Positions 33,994 to 43,825 are shown, counted from the first letter of the stretch. The stretch is DNA of 64,000 bases from Streptomyces sp. NBC_01276 (GCF_041435355.1 NZ_CP108442.1:6880501-6944500), one strand, 5' to 3'. A program made the numbers and translations. The notes: generated from the letters alone by a model not told the origin.

Positions 33994-35682
33994 ATGAATT
34001 CTGCCGCAGACCAGCCTTCGCGATCAGGGGTGGACGGACCCGCTTCTGAGCCCGGGGCGCCGGAGAGTCTTGCCGAGACCTCGCTCGCGAAGTCCGGCGA
34101 GCGCAGGTACCACCCCTCGCCGGAGGACTGGCGTGCGGAGGTCCTCTACTCCCTCGTCGTGGACCGATTCCAGTCCCAGCCCCTGGCGACGGTCGAGGGA
34201 GATCCCGCCGATGGCCTTTCGCGCCACGGGGGGAATCTCCGAGGCCTGTCCACACGACTCGACTACATCCGCGAGCTCGGCGGTACGGCGTTGCACCTGA
34301 CCCCGGTCGCACTCAACGGCCAGGGCTCGTACCACGGATACGCGCCCCGCCATCTGATGGCGGTGGACCCGCGCCTGGGCACGATGCAGGATCTTCGGCA
34401 GCTAGTCTCCGAAGCCCACAGACGAGGCATCCGTGTCGTGCTCGACCTCGTACTCAACCACGCCGGTCCCGTCTTCGAGTACGCCGACGGCAGTAATCAC
34501 TGGAGGGGCGCGGAGGTGCCGGCGGATGTGCACGGGGAGATCGGGATCCGCCCGCTCGAACTCGCTTCGCCGCAGCACTTCTCGCGGCGGGGCGTCATCG
34601 ACGACTGGAACGACAACGAGCAGGAGACTCTGGGAGACTTCCCACCGGATTACCGCAGACTTGCGACGGAGAATCCGCAGACACAGAGGATTCTGGAATT
34701 CATCGCGTGCTGGTGGATCCGGGAGACTGACATCGACGGATTCCGCCTCGACGCTGTGCGGCACATGGATAGAACCTTCGTGGCCAAGCTCTGCGGGACC
34801 ATCAAGAGGTACACCGCAGGTCTCGGAAAGGCGAACTTTCTCGTCATCGGTGAGCACGCGGGCGACGACGACGCTTTGATCGCCTCCTGTTTCTCGCTCG
34901 GATTGGATGCCGTCTACAACTACGGCGAATATCGACGCCAAAGCTGGGCCCTCCATGGCCGGGCGCCCGCGAGCGAACTCGAGGAGAGTCACACCACCGC
35001 GTCAAAGGCGTTCGGCCGTGATCATGGATTCACCGTCCGGTTCATCGACAACCACGACGTCTACCGGTTTCTCCGCGAGGGCGAACCGGATGGACGCCTC
35101 CGGGTCGCCCTCGCCCACGTCATCCTCTCGATCGGTATCCCCATGATCTACTACGGCACGGAGCAGGGATTCCGTCAGTGCACGGGGCGGTTGGACCCGG
35201 AGAATCTCTGTGATCCCGCCGACCCGGAGAACCGGCAGGACATGTTTCCCGAGGGGAAGTTCACCTCGCCCAGTTCCGCAGGGGACAGCTTCGACAACTC
35301 CTCCGTCTTCTTCCGGTGGACCCAGCAGCTCATCGACCTCCGTGGCCGGCGCCAGGCCCTGCACCTCGGAGAGCAGGAGGTGCTCTTCTCGGAACGGGGC
35401 AGGCCGGGACTCTACGCCTTCATGCGTCACCACGAGGGCGAGCGCATACTGATCGTGCTGAACACCCGCTCCCGCCCGGCCTCGCGTAGATTGCCCGTCG
35501 GTGTGCTCTTCGAACCGAAAGCCTCCCCCGAGCGGCATTCCCCTCTCTCGAACCCCGTCCTGCAGAGCCTCCTCCCGCCCCATCCGGCGGCCCGGGTGCA
35601 CCGGACGCCCGGCGGACCGCTCGTCGCGGACATCACACTCCCCGCGTTCGGAGTAGGCGTCTTCTTGGCGCGGGCCACGTGA
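33994..35682 (+). CDS. GH13 alpha-amylase-family glycosidase, cytoplasmic
   Basis: This 562-residue protein has the conserved GH13 regions: DLVLNHAG (region I), GFRLDAVRH with the nucleophile Asp (II), VIGEH with the acid/base Glu (III) and RFIDNHD with the transition-state Asp (IV). A C-terminal beta domain follows (ERILIVLNTRSRPASRRLP, and an ending FGVGVFLA). There is no signal peptide, so it works inside the cell on maltodextrin, trehalose-like or other alpha-glucosides; the exact subfamily is unclear. It is divergent from the carbamoyltransferase operon, and its base usage is less GC-biased than that of core genes, consistent with acquisition by transfer. Confidence 0.88.
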   Translation: MNSAADQPSRSGVDGPASEPGAPESLAETSLAKSGERRYHPSPEDWRAEVLYSLVVDRFQSQPLATVEGDPADGLSRHGGNLRGLSTRLDYIRELGGTALHLTPVALNGQGSYHGYAPRHLMAVDPRLGTMQDLRQLVSEAHRRGIRVVLDLVLNHAGPVFEYADGSNHWRGAEVPADVHGEIGIRPLELASPQHFSRRGVIDDWNDNEQETLGDFPPDYRRLATENPQTQRILEFIACWWIRETDIDGFRLDAVRHMDRTFVAKLCGTIKRYTAGLGKANFLVIGEHAGDDDALIASCFSLGLDAVYNYGEYRRQSWALHGRAPASELEESHTTASKAFGRDHGFTVRFIDNHDVYRFLREGEPDGRLRVALAHVILSIGIPMIYYGTEQGFRQCTGRLDPENLCDPADPENRQDMFPEGKFTSPSSAGDSFDNSSVFFRWTQQLIDLRGRRQALHLGEQEVLFSERGRPGLYAFMRHHEGERILIVLNTRSRPASRRLPVGVLFEPKASPERHSPLSNPVLQSLLPPHPAARVHRTPGGPLVADITLPAFGVGVFLARAT

Positions 35683-35745
35683 ACATCGGGTGCATTGCGC
35701 GACCAGAACAGGGGAGTTGCCCGAGCGCTGCGATTCGTCGAAGGT

Positions 35746-35992
35746 ATGACCGACATCGAATCGCGCATCGACACGTCCCAGCCGCACGCCGCCCGGATAT
35801 GGAACTACGGGACCGGCGGCAAGGACGACTGCCCGGTCGGCCGGGGCGGCCTGTTCCCTGGCCATCGGTACCGGACTGCCGAGCGCAGGCAACACGCACG
35901 AGGTCGCCCAGTGCTTCGCTCCCGACGCACGGGGCGTGTACGCGGACAACGACCCGCGTGCTCGCCCGTGCCCTGCTCGTCGGGACGCCGTA
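35746..35992 (+). pseudogene. Broken SAM-dependent methyltransferase (PF04672-like)
   Basis: The frame from ATG 35746 gives IDTSQPHAARIWNYGTGGKDD, the usual start of this Streptomyces methyltransferase family. After about 35 codons the similarity jumps to another frame (LPSAGNTHEVAQCFAPDARG, VYADNDPR) and then to a third (VLARALLVGTP, stop 35990-35992). The N-terminal middle part is deleted. It is a decayed copy with at least two frame changes. Confidence 0.65.
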
Positions 35993-36269
35993 GGGTGCAC
36001 GGACGGTCGGCGCGTTCGAGGGCCGCGTAGGCAACCCCCGCGGCCCCGCGAGCGCGCCGTGAACCCCGCGCCACCCTGCCTTCGGGCGAACCGGAACGGA
36101 ACCGGCTGATCGGGGTTCCCCAACAGTCTCGTTTTTGGCCTGTTCCCCTGTCGGGATTGCAGAGGCAGTGCGGGGGGAGCAACATGACCGGCCGTCTACT
36201 GCAGCACTGCCCCATGGCTCGCGATCTCGCCTGCCCCCAGCGTCTCCTGGCGGGACTCGCCGAAGGCGC
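35993..36269. other. Intergenic stretch, no gene
   Basis: Between the methyltransferase relic and the 3' end of the aldehyde dehydrogenase gene. One ATG-started frame at 36184 has no family similarity and overlaps the dehydrogenase end. Nothing else was seen. Confidence 0.5.
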
Positions 36270-37793
36270 TCAAAAGAGGCCGAGCTTCTTCGGGGAGTAA
36301 CTGACCAGCAGGTTCTTCGTCTGCTGGTAGTGCTCCAGCATCATCTTGTGGGTCTCGCGGCCGATGCCCGACTGCTTGTACCCGCCGAAGGCGGCATGGG
36401 CCGGGTAGGCGTGGTAGCAGTTCGTCCAGACGCGGCCCGCCTGGATCGCGCGGCCCGCGCGGTAGGCCGTGTTGATGTCGCGGGTCCAGACGCCGGCCCC
36501 CAGGCCGTAGGACGTGTCGTTGGCGATGCGCACGGCGTCGTCGAAGTCCTCGAAGGACGTCACCGACACCACCGGACCGAAGATCTCCTCCTGGAAGATC
36601 CGCATCCGGTTGTCCCCCTCGAAGATGGTCGGCTGGACGTAGAAACCGCCCGCCAGGTCACCGCCGTGGTCGATGCGCCCGCCGCCCGTGAGGACCTTCG
36701 CGCCCTCCCGCTGGCCGATCTCCACGTACGACAGGACCTTCCTCAGCTGTTCCGCCGAGGCCTGCGCACCGATCATCGTGTCCGTGTCCAGGGGATGGCC
36801 CGGCACGATCAGTTCCGTACGGGCGACCGCCGCGTCCAGGAAATCGCCGTACCGGCCGCGCTCGATCAGGGCGCGCGACGGGCTCGTACAGACCTCGCCC
36901 TGGTTCAGCGCGAACATCGTGAAGCCCTCCAGGGCCTTGTCGCGCAGGTCGTCGTCCGTCGTCCAGATGTCGTCGAAGAACAGGTTCGGACTCTTGCCGC
37001 CGAGCTCCAGGGTGACCGGCTTCAGGTGCTCGGCCGCGTACTGCATGATCAGACGCCCGGTCGAGGTCTCCCCGGTGAAGGCCACCTTCGCCACGCGCGG
37101 GCTCGACGCGAGCGGCTTGCCCGCCTCCTCGCCGAAACCGTTGACGACGTTCACCACGCCCGGCGGCAGCAGGTCGGACACCAGGCTCAGCCAGTAGTGC
37201 ACCGAAGCCGGCGTCTGCTCGGCCGGCTTGAGGACCACGGTGTTGCCGGCCGTGAGCGCCGGGGCGAGTTTCCACACGGCCATCAGGACGGGGAAGTTCC
37301 ACGGGATGATCTGGGCGACCACGCCCAGCGGCTCGTGGAAGTGGTAGGCCACCGTGTCGTCGTCGAGCTGGCTCAGCGCCCCCTCCTGGGCGCGCAGCGC
37401 GCCCGCGAAGTAGCGGAACTGGTCGATCGCGAGGGGTATGTCCGCGGCGAGGGTCTCGCGGACCGGCTTGCCGTTCTCCCACGTCTCCGCGACCGCGAGG
37501 GCCTCCAGGTTCCGCTCCATCCGGTCCGCGATGCGCAGCAGGACCGCGGACCGCTCGGTGACCGAGGTGCGGCCCCAGGCGGGGGCCGCCGCGTGCGCCG
37601 CGTCCAGGGCCCGCTCCACGTCCTCCGCCGTGCCCCGCGCGATCTCGGTGAAGGGCCGGCCGTTCACGGGGGAGGGGTTCTCGAAGTACCGCCCCCGGGC
37701 CGGTTCGACGTACTCGCCGCCGATGAAGTGGTCGTAGCGGGACGCGTACGTCATCAGCGCGCCCTCGGTCCCGGGCGCAGCGTAACGGGCCAT
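36270..37793 (-). CDS. NAD(P)-dependent aldehyde dehydrogenase (acetaldehyde-type)
   Basis: This 507-residue cytosolic enzyme oxidises aldehydes to acids. Motifs: [19 protein letters not shown] (cofactor), [17 protein letters not shown], the active-site Glu in LELGGKSPN and the catalytic Cys in [14 protein letters not shown], with FGPVVSV near the end. It ends KKLGLF, typical of the AldA/ExaC-like group. The start ATG at 37791-37793 follows GGGGAGGA. The gene sits 56 nt after a GAF-domain regulator on the same strand. That pairing fits acetaldehyde, acetoin or another short-chain aldehyde as substrate. Confidence 0.93.
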   Translation of the reverse strand: MARYAAPGTEGALMTYASRYDHFIGGEYVEPARGRYFENPSPVNGRPFTEIARGTAEDVERALDAAHAAAPAWGRTSVTERSAVLLRIADRMERNLEALAVAETWENGKPVRETLAADIPLAIDQFRYFAGALRAQEGALSQLDDDTVAYHFHEPLGVVAQIIPWNFPVLMAVWKLAPALTAGNTVVLKPAEQTPASVHYWLSLVSDLLPPGVVNVVNGFGEEAGKPLASSPRVAKVAFTGETSTGRLIMQYAAEHLKPVTLELGGKSPNLFFDDIWTTDDDLRDKALEGFTMFALNQGEVCTSPSRALIERGRYGDFLDAAVARTELIVPGHPLDTDTMIGAQASAEQLRKVLSYVEIGQREGAKVLTGGGRIDHGGDLAGGFYVQPTIFEGDNRMRIFQEEIFGPVVSVTSFEDFDDAVRIANDTSYGLGAGVWTRDINTAYRAGRAIQAGRVWTNCYHAYPAHAAFGGYKQSGIGRETHKMMLEHYQQTKNLLVSYSPKKLGLF

Positions 37794-37849
37794 GGTGTTC
37801 CTCCCCTTGCCGGGCGCCGGCCACCGTCGGACGGCACTCGGGGAGGAGG

Positions 37850-39160
37850 CTAGGAGCGGGCGGGTTGCGGGTACGTTGCGTACCGCCGGGGCATCCGCTG
37901 CGGGCCGCCGCCCAACTCCGCGTCCAGGGCCCGTACGCGGGCCAGCGCGGCCGGCCGGCCCTCCGGCGGCAGGGCCGCCGCCAGCGCCCGCCACACCTCC
38001 GGGTCCTCCGCTCCCCACGCACTGCACACCCAGTCGGTCAGCAGCCCCGCGTCCGCGCGGGCGATCACCGCCGCCCGCGCCTGGTCCTCGATGCGCCGCC
38101 GCAGCCGTACGATGCCCGGCGCGCCGGAGGCCGGCAGCAGGGGGCCCGCGTACCGGGACAGGCCGGCCGACACCGCGCCGGCGGCCAGGTGCCGGGTGAC
38201 CGCGGTGAAGTCGGCCTCCACGGGGGCGGCGGTCCGGTAGGGACGGGAGAGCAGGTTCCCGGCGCCCAGCAGCGTGCGCAGCCGGGACACTTCCGCGCGC
38301 AGGGTCACCGCCGAGACCGACTCGTTCTCGTACAGCGCGTGGGCGAGTTCCTCCCCCGACAGGCCCTCGGGGTGCTGTGCGAGCAGGGCCACGATCTCGC
38401 TGTGCCGCCGCCCCAGCACGATCCGCCGGCCGCCGAGCACCAGCAGGGCCTCGTCGCGGCCGAGCGCCGAGAGGCTGTCCCGGGCCCCGTCGGCCGGCTG
38501 CGGCGCGAGCAGCGCCAGCTGGGCCTCGGCGGCCCGGGCCACCGCCTGCACGAAGGCGAGCGAGTGGGGGTGGGCCAGTCCGTCGCCGCCGGTGATGTCG
38601 ACCGCCCCCAGCACCCGTCCGGTGGCGGGATCGCGCACCGGGGCCGCCGCGCAGGTCCAGGGGTGCACGAGGCGGCTGAAGTGTTCGGCCCCGAAGACCT
38701 GGACGGGCTCCCCGAGCGCGACCGCCGTGCCGGGTGCGTTGGTCCCCATCGCGGTCTCCGCCCAGCGGGCCCCCGGTACGAAGCCCAGCCGCTCGGCCCG
38801 CCGCAGGGTCGCCGGTTCCCCCTCGACCCACAGGAGCGCGCCGCGCGCGTCGCACACCGCGAGCAGATGGGCCCCATGGGCCGCGAACGCCCCGACGAGG
38901 TCCCGGAACAGGGGCATCACCCGGGCCAGGGGGTGTGCCGCGCGGTAGTCCCGCAGGTCCGCCCCGGCCAGCTCCAGCCGGGGCGCGCACTCCGGGCTGA
39001 CCCGCGCCCGCGCGCACCGCCGCCAGGACCGGGCGATCACCGCCCGGACCGGCGGTTCGACGCGCCCGTCCCGGGTGAAGGCCTCGTGCGCCCGCCGCAG
39101 GACGCGCGTGCGCTCGACGGGATCGGCCCCGCCCGGCAGCGCCAACGACGGACCGCCCAT
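37850..39160 (-). CDS. GAF-domain transcriptional regulator of the aldehyde dehydrogenase
   Basis: This 436-residue protein begins at ATG 39158-39160 after GGGAGGG. The N-terminal 290 residues match the sensor part of AcoR/DhaR-type regulators ([17 protein letters not shown], then a GAF domain with [17 protein letters not shown] and [13 protein letters not shown]). Where AcoR has a sigma-54 AAA+ domain, this protein instead has a winged-helix-like segment ([32 protein letters not shown]), so it should work with the housekeeping type of polymerase. It is in line with the aldehyde dehydrogenase gene and very likely controls it. Confidence 0.85.
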   Translation of the reverse strand: MGGPSLALPGGADPVERTRVLRRAHEAFTRDGRVEPPVRAVIARSWRRCARARVSPECAPRLELAGADLRDYRAAHPLARVMPLFRDLVGAFAAHGAHLLAVCDARGALLWVEGEPATLRRAERLGFVPGARWAETAMGTNAPGTAVALGEPVQVFGAEHFSRLVHPWTCAAAPVRDPATGRVLGAVDITGGDGLAHPHSLAFVQAVARAAEAQLALLAPQPADGARDSLSALGRDEALLVLGGRRIVLGRRHSEIVALLAQHPEGLSGEELAHALYENESVSAVTLRAEVSRLRTLLGAGNLLSRPYRTAAPVEADFTAVTRHLAAGAVSAGLSRYAGPLLPASGAPGIVRLRRRIEDQARAAVIARADAGLLTDWVCSAWGAEDPEVWRALAAALPPEGRPAALARVRALDAELGGGPQRMPRRYATYPQPARS

Positions 39161-39441
39161 GTCACCCTCCCGAGGGGCCGTGGCGCCGCGGGTGCGCGGA
39201 GCGCCCCCATCGTCGTGCGGCTCCCGGCCCCCGGCAAGCACCACGTCGGCCACACCGCGCCGAAACCGGGTGGGGCGGGGGATCCGAGGGGGCGAGGCCA
39301 ACCCGTCCCAGGGAGCCACGGGGCCGGAGCGATGCCGTGACCCGGGTCACTTCGAAGACCGCCCGGGTGGCCGGGAACGCACGGCCCCCGTGGCGCGTTG
39401 TTGCAGGTAGTGGTCGACGTGGAAGAAGGAGGTGTCCGCAG

Positions 39442-39624
39442 ATGTCGAAGGGCGCGAAGATCGCCGTTGGCGCGGTCGTGGCAGCCATCGTGCTGTATTC
39501 CCTGCTCGGGTTCTGGGCAGGACTGGCGGTCCTGATCGGGGTCCCGGTGGTGGCGTATCTGCTGCTGGACTCCTCCCAGAAGCGTCGTCTGCGGGGCATG
39601 TCCAGGAAGCAACTCGGCCGCTGA
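39442..39624 (+). CDS. Small membrane protein, 60 residues
   Basis: The ATG at 39442 has GGAGGTG 8 nt upstream. The protein has two close hydrophobic segments (KIAVGAVVAAIVLYSLL and AGLAVLIGVPVVAYLLL) and a basic tail (SSQKRRLRGMSRKQLGR), so it is a two-pass or hairpin membrane protein with a cytoplasmic tail. The family is not recognised. It precedes the MOSC gene by 22 nt and may be cotranscribed. Confidence 0.75.
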   Translation: MSKGAKIAVGAVVAAIVLYSLLGFWAGLAVLIGVPVVAYLLLDSSQKRRLRGMSRKQLGR

Positions 39625-39646
39625 AGGCCACAGGGGGGCGTTTTCG

Positions 39647-40192
39647 ATGAGCAGGGCACGGATCAGGGCGGTCAGCAGCAACGCCGAGTACTCGTTCACC
39701 AAGCCCAACCGGGAGAGCATCACGCTGCTCGCGGGCCTGGGGGTGGAGGGCGACGTGCACGCGGGGGTCACGGTCAAACACCGTTCACGGGTGGCCGCCG
39801 ACCCGACCCAGCCGAATCTGCGCCAGGTGCACCTGATCCACCAGGAGCTGTTCGACGAGGTGGCGGCGGCGGGATTCAGCGTCGGACCGGGCCAGCTCGG
39901 GGAGAACGTCACCACCGAGGGCATAGACCTGCACGCGCTGCCGACGGGCGCCCTCCTGCGCCTCGGCGAGGAGGCGGTGGTCGAGGTGACCGGGTTGCGC
40001 AATCCCTGCCCGCAGATCAACGCCTTCCAGGACGGGCTGCTCAAGCAGGTCGTCGGCCGGGATGAAGAGGGCCGGGTGATCCGCAAGGCCGGGATCATGG
40101 GCGTGGTCCACCGGGGAGGCACGATCCGCCCCGGCGACGCCATCACGGTGACCCTGCCCGACCTCCCGCACGTTCCGCTCGAACGCGTCTGA
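39647..40192 (+). CDS. MOSC domain protein
   Basis: This 181-residue soluble protein has a MOSC (molybdenum cofactor sulfurase C-terminal) fold: GLGVEGDVHAG, then HLIHQELFDEV, FSVGPGQLGENVTTEGIDL, the metal-sulfur Cys in GLRNPCPQINAF, and the end GTIRPGDAITVTL. Stand-alone MOSC proteins are thought to carry sulfur or act on Moco or related substrates; the exact reaction is not known. The start ATG at 39647 has GGGGGG upstream. Confidence 0.9.
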   Translation: MSRARIRAVSSNAEYSFTKPNRESITLLAGLGVEGDVHAGVTVKHRSRVAADPTQPNLRQVHLIHQELFDEVAAAGFSVGPGQLGENVTTEGIDLHALPTGALLRLGEEAVVEVTGLRNPCPQINAFQDGLLKQVVGRDEEGRVIRKAGIMGVVHRGGTIRPGDAITVTLPDLPHVPLERV

Positions 40193-40342
40193 GACCCGGC
40201 CGGCCGGCTGCGCCGACGCGGGGCGTCGCCGGGCAGCCCGGCCGCCGGTCCGCCGGCGGGCGGCCTTCGCCGCACGCGCCGACTCGCGGCCGGGCTCCGG
40301 GCCGACCCGGAGGGCGTGGGCCCGAAGGCGCGCCGCGGGGAG

Positions 40343-41131
40343 TCAGGACAGCCGGCCGGCCACCCGCTCCAGGGCCGCCAGCAGCTCCGGGAGTTCGGGC
40401 AGTTCCGCGTCGCCCGCGCGCGGGACGGTCAGGACCTCGCCCGGCTCCTCGTCCAGCAGGACGAAGGCCGCGTCGTCGGTCCGGGCCACCAGGGACCAGC
40501 CGGGCCCGTCCGCCCGGATGGTCCGCACGCCCTCACCGGCGAAGGCGGACCGGACACGGCCCGGCGGTGGCGCCTGCACGGCGTATCCCGTGGCCTCCCG
40601 CAGCGCCCGCGCCAGCCCGGGGTGCGCCGCGGCGGCGGCCCCGCCGTCCGTCGCGACCCGCTCGCGCCAGTCCGCCCACTCCCGGGCGATCTGGTCCGCG
40701 CCCATGCGCCGCTGCACCGGGCCCCACGACTCCGCCGACGGCGGGGCCAGCGGCACCCGCCCGGTGCCGTCCGCGCCCTGCTCGGGGTCGTGCGGCTCCG
40801 GGATGCCCGGCGCCGCCACCGTCAGATCCAGCGGCCAGCCCGCCAGCGAGAGCACGATCGTGCTCTCGTCGGGCGACAGCTCGTACTCCATGCCGCAGTC
40901 CCAGGAGGCGATCGCGGTGGCCACGAGCGAAACGTCGTCGACGACGACCGTCCAGCGCGCACCCTCCGCGTCCTGCCCGAGCACCAGCCCGTACCCGTCG
41001 GCGACCGCCGGCACGCCCAGCAGGGCACAGGCCTGCGGAAAATCGTCGCCGAACGCCGTCGGGAACTGCGTGGGGGTCAGCAGTACGGCGGTCAGCACGA
41101 ACAGCGAACCCCCATCCTCCTCAGCGGACAC
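40343..41131 (-). CDS. Conserved-looking hypothetical protein, 262 residues
   Basis: The family is not recognised. The protein is acidic and soluble, with no signal or membrane segment. It begins MSAEEDGGSLFVLTAVLLTP and contains a Pro/Gly-rich central part and a C-terminal beta-rich segment (GWSLVARTDDAAFVLLDEE). Coding bias is good along the frame, and the divergent gene at 41266 has its own ribosome site, so the frame is probably real. Confidence 0.65.
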   Translation of the reverse strand: MSAEEDGGSLFVLTAVLLTPTQFPTAFGDDFPQACALLGVPAVADGYGLVLGQDAEGARWTVVVDDVSLVATAIASWDCGMEYELSPDESTIVLSLAGWPLDLTVAAPGIPEPHDPEQGADGTGRVPLAPPSAESWGPVQRRMGADQIAREWADWRERVATDGGAAAAAHPGLARALREATGYAVQAPPPGRVRSAFAGEGVRTIRADGPGWSLVARTDDAAFVLLDEEPGEVLTVPRAGDAELPELPELLAALERVAGRLS

Positions 41132-41265
41132 GTGGCCTCCCGATCGCTCTCTCGTCGGCGCACCTTAACCAGCGGGTAATACGCGCGTCGAGAGTCCACG
41201 GGAGGCGATTTCCAAGCCCGCTACCTGCACGTAGAGTTGGGCACCCGCCACAGAAAGGGACACCG

Positions 41266-42180
41266 GTGCAGCGTTACGACCGGCTGAGGGAGATCCTCCG
41301 GCTCGACCCCGACAAGGACTTCCTGGCCATCTACCGGCTCACCGCCACCTATGAGTTCCCGTGGGACTTCACCCGCGCCCTGGAACTCGCGCTCTTCCGC
41401 ACCTACGCCGTCCCCTCCATCGGCAGCCTGCTCGCCGAGACGGCCGAATTCACCCGGCACGCCCAGAAGCGCTACGACGACACCGCGCTGCTCCTCGACG
41501 CGGTCGTCGAGCACGGCTTCGACAGCGACACGGCGCGCACCGCGATCCGCCGCGTCAACCAGATGCACCGCAGCTACGACATCTCCGACGACGACATGCG
41601 CTACGTCCTGTGCACGTTCGTCGTGATCCCCGCCCGCTGGATCGACGCCTACGGCTGGCGCCCGCTGACCCACCACGAGCGGCGGGCCTGCGCCACCTAC
41701 TACGCCACCCTCGGCCGTCATCTGGGCATCAAGGACGTTCCTGGCTCCTACGAGGAGTTCGAGACCACCCTGAACGCCTACGAACGGGCGCACTTCGGCT
41801 GGGACGAAGGGGGCCGGGAGGTCGCCGACTCCACCCTCGACCTCATGGCGTCCTGGTACCCGGCACCGCTCGCCCCCGCCGTGCGCCGCGCGAGCCTCAC
41901 CCTCCTCGACGAGCCGCTGCTGAGCGCCTTCCGCTACGAGCCCCCGGGCCCCGGCCTCCGACGCCTGGTCCGGGGCGCGCTGTGGCTCCGGGGCCGCGCG
42001 GTGCGGCTCCTGCCGCCCCGCCGGGCCCCCCACTACGCCCGCCAGAACCCGGAGATCAAGGGCTACCCGGACGGCTACGACGTCGGCGAGCTCGGTACGT
42101 TCCCCGTGCCCGGCGCGGGCGGCTGCCCCGTGCCGCATCCGCGCCGCCCGGCCGGAGCCGAAGCCCAGCCGCCCGCGTAG
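41266..42180 (+). CDS. Oxygenase MpaB-like (DUF2236) protein
   Basis: This 304-residue protein starts with GTG 41266 after AAAGGGA. The pattern fits the MpaB/DUF2236 family of haem-binding oxygenases: ETAEFTRHAQKRYDDTALLL, the conserved RRVNQMHRSYDISDDDMRYVL with the His-rich turn, FVVIPARWIDAYGWRPL, and a C-terminal ASWYPAPLAPAVRRASLTLL. The reaction of bacterial members is poorly known. The N-terminus has no signal. A GC hairpin at 42188-42208 follows. Confidence 0.85.
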   Translation: MQRYDRLREILRLDPDKDFLAIYRLTATYEFPWDFTRALELALFRTYAVPSIGSLLAETAEFTRHAQKRYDDTALLLDAVVEHGFDSDTARTAIRRVNQMHRSYDISDDDMRYVLCTFVVIPARWIDAYGWRPLTHHERRACATYYATLGRHLGIKDVPGSYEEFETTLNAYERAHFGWDEGGREVADSTLDLMASWYPAPLAPAVRRASLTLLDEPLLSAFRYEPPGPGLRRLVRGALWLRGRAVRLLPPRRAPHYARQNPEIKGYPDGYDVGELGTFPVPGAGGCPVPHPRRPAGAEAQPPA

Positions 42181-42187
42181 CCGCCGG

Positions 42188-42208
42188 GCGCCGGGGCGGC
42201 CCCGGTGC
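42188..42208. terminator. GC hairpin between convergent genes
   Basis: GCGCCGGGG pairs with CCCCGGTGC (one G-T pair) around a 3-nt loop, between the MpaB-like gene (plus) and the methyltransferase gene (minus). It is a likely shared terminator. Confidence 0.5.
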
Positions 42209-42234
42209 GCGGGGCGACGTAGGGTCCGAAAGGC

Positions 42235-42843
42235 TCAGGGGCGGCGGGCCGCCAGGACCAGGAAGTGGGCGTCCTCGTCGGCGTACGAGGTCATGTCCCA
42301 GCCCGAACCGGACAGCAGCGGGCGGAGGTTGTGCTCCGCCCGCAGGTCGTCCGGGGTCAGCTCGCGACCGTGGCGGGCGGCGAGCGCCGCTCGCCCGATC
42401 GGGTGAAACAGCGCGAGGCGGCCGCCGGGGCGGACCGCACGGGCGAGCTCGCGCAGGTTCGCCGCCGGGTCGGGCAGGTGCGCGATCAGCCCGGCCGCGA
42501 ACACCGCGTCGAGGGATCCGTCGCGCAGCGGCAGCCGGGCCACGTCGGCGAGCAGCAGGGTGCCGTCGGCGTCCCGCCCGGCCTCCCGCGCGGCGGCCAG
42601 CATCCGCTCGGTGAGGTCCACGCCGAGCACGGTTCCGGAAGGGCCGACGGCCGCGCGCAGCGGGGGCAGGGCCCGGCCCGTCCCGCAGCCCGCGTCGAGC
42701 ACCCGGTCGCCGGGGCCCAGGCCCAGCTCGCCCACGGCGGCCGTGAAGGCGGGCCCGTCCTCGGGGAACTTGCGGTCCCAGCCGGCGGCGCGTGTCCCGA
42801 AGAACTCCTGCACGTGTGTGTGGTCCTCGTTCGTACGGCTCAT
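42235..42843 (-). CDS. Class I SAM-dependent methyltransferase
   Basis: This 202-residue enzyme has motif I VLDAGCGTGRALPPL, the acidic residue in VLGVDLTERML, LLADVARLPL and the post-motif FAAGLIAHLPDP, closest in style to UbiE/arsenite-type small methyltransferases. The ATG at 42841-42843 (MSRTNEDH) is preferred; the upstream in-frame extension is not family-like. The substrate is unknown and neighbours give no hint. Confidence 0.88.
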   Translation of the reverse strand: MSRTNEDHTHVQEFFGTRAAGWDRKFPEDGPAFTAAVGELGLGPGDRVLDAGCGTGRALPPLRAAVGPSGTVLGVDLTERMLAAAREAGRDADGTLLLADVARLPLRDGSLDAVFAAGLIAHLPDPAANLRELARAVRPGGRLALFHPIGRAALAARHGRELTPDDLRAEHNLRPLLSGSGWDMTSYADEDAHFLVLAARRP

Positions 42844-43003
42844 GCCCCCATGATCCCGTACCGTCGCCCGCCTGCGGGCCGTGTGCAAGCTGGCACGTGG
42901 GGTGATCGGAGATGAACGTATCTCTGTCATATTCCAGCAGTTCCAGCGGCTTTCGAAATGCTTCCCCTGTTCGTGCCCTCACCCGGACTAGCGTCCCGTG
43001 GCC

Positions 43004-43825
43004 ATGGGACACCTGGACCACGCCGCCTATGGCTGGCTGACACCCGCACTGTCATATGTGATGGCATCGATCGGCGCCGCCCTCGGACTGCGCTGCACCG
43101 TCCGCGCGCTCGCCGCCACCGGGGCCTCCCGACGCAACTGGCTCCTCACGGCGGCCTCGGCCATCGGCACCGGCATCTGGACGATGCACTTCGTCGCGAT
43201 GCTCGGCTTCCACGTCACCGGCACCGAGATCCACTACAACGTGCCGCTGACCATCCTCAGCCTGCTCGTCGCGGTGCTCGTCGTCGGCGCCGGGGTCTTC
43301 GCCGTCGGCTACGGCCCGGCCCGCGGCCGGTCCCTCGTCCTCGGCGGTCTGACCACCGGACTCGGCGTCGCGAGCATGCACTACCTCGGCATGGCGGCCC
43401 TGCGCCTGCACGGCCGGGTCGTCTACGACCCGCTCACCGTCGGGCTCTCCGTCGTCATCGCCGTCGTCGCCGCCACCGCCGCCCTCTGGGCCGCGCTCAA
43501 CATCAAGTCGCCGGCGGCCGTGGCCGTCGCCTCGCTGGTGATGGGCCTCGCGGTCAGCAGCATGCACTACACCGGGATGCTGGCCGTCTCCGTCCGCGTC
43601 ACCCCCTCGGACCAGGCGCTGCCCGGAGCCACCTCCCTGCAGTTCATCTTCCCGCTCGCGGTCGGGCTCGGCTCCTACCTGTTCATCACCGCCGCGTTCG
43701 TGGCGCTGTCCCCGACCGCCGACGAACGCGCCGCGTCCGCCTCGGCCTCCGGTGCCGTCACCGTCCCCTCGACCGGACCCGGGGCCCCCGGCCGACCGGG
43801 CGAGGGCGCCGTGCCCGCGCACTGA
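43004..43825 (+). CDS. MHYT-domain integral membrane sensor protein
   Basis: This 273-residue protein has about seven transmembrane segments and the repeated MHYT signature: TMHFVAM, SMHYLGMAAL and SMHYTGMLAV. The Met and His are proposed to bind copper and sense O2, CO or NO in this family. There is no attached GGDEF, EAL or kinase domain; the C-terminus is a short Ala/Gly/Pro tail. The start is ATG 43004 or GTG 42998. It sits directly before the conservon, so it could feed a signal to it, but that is inference. Confidence 0.9.
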   Translation: MGHLDHAAYGWLTPALSYVMASIGAALGLRCTVRALAATGASRRNWLLTAASAIGTGIWTMHFVAMLGFHVTGTEIHYNVPLTILSLLVAVLVVGAGVFAVGYGPARGRSLVLGGLTTGLGVASMHYLGMAALRLHGRVVYDPLTVGLSVVIAVVAATAALWAALNIKSPAAVAVASLVMGLAVSSMHYTGMLAVSVRVTPSDQALPGATSLQFIFPLAVGLGSYLFITAAFVALSPTADERAASASASGAVTVPSTGPGAPGRPGEGAVPAH

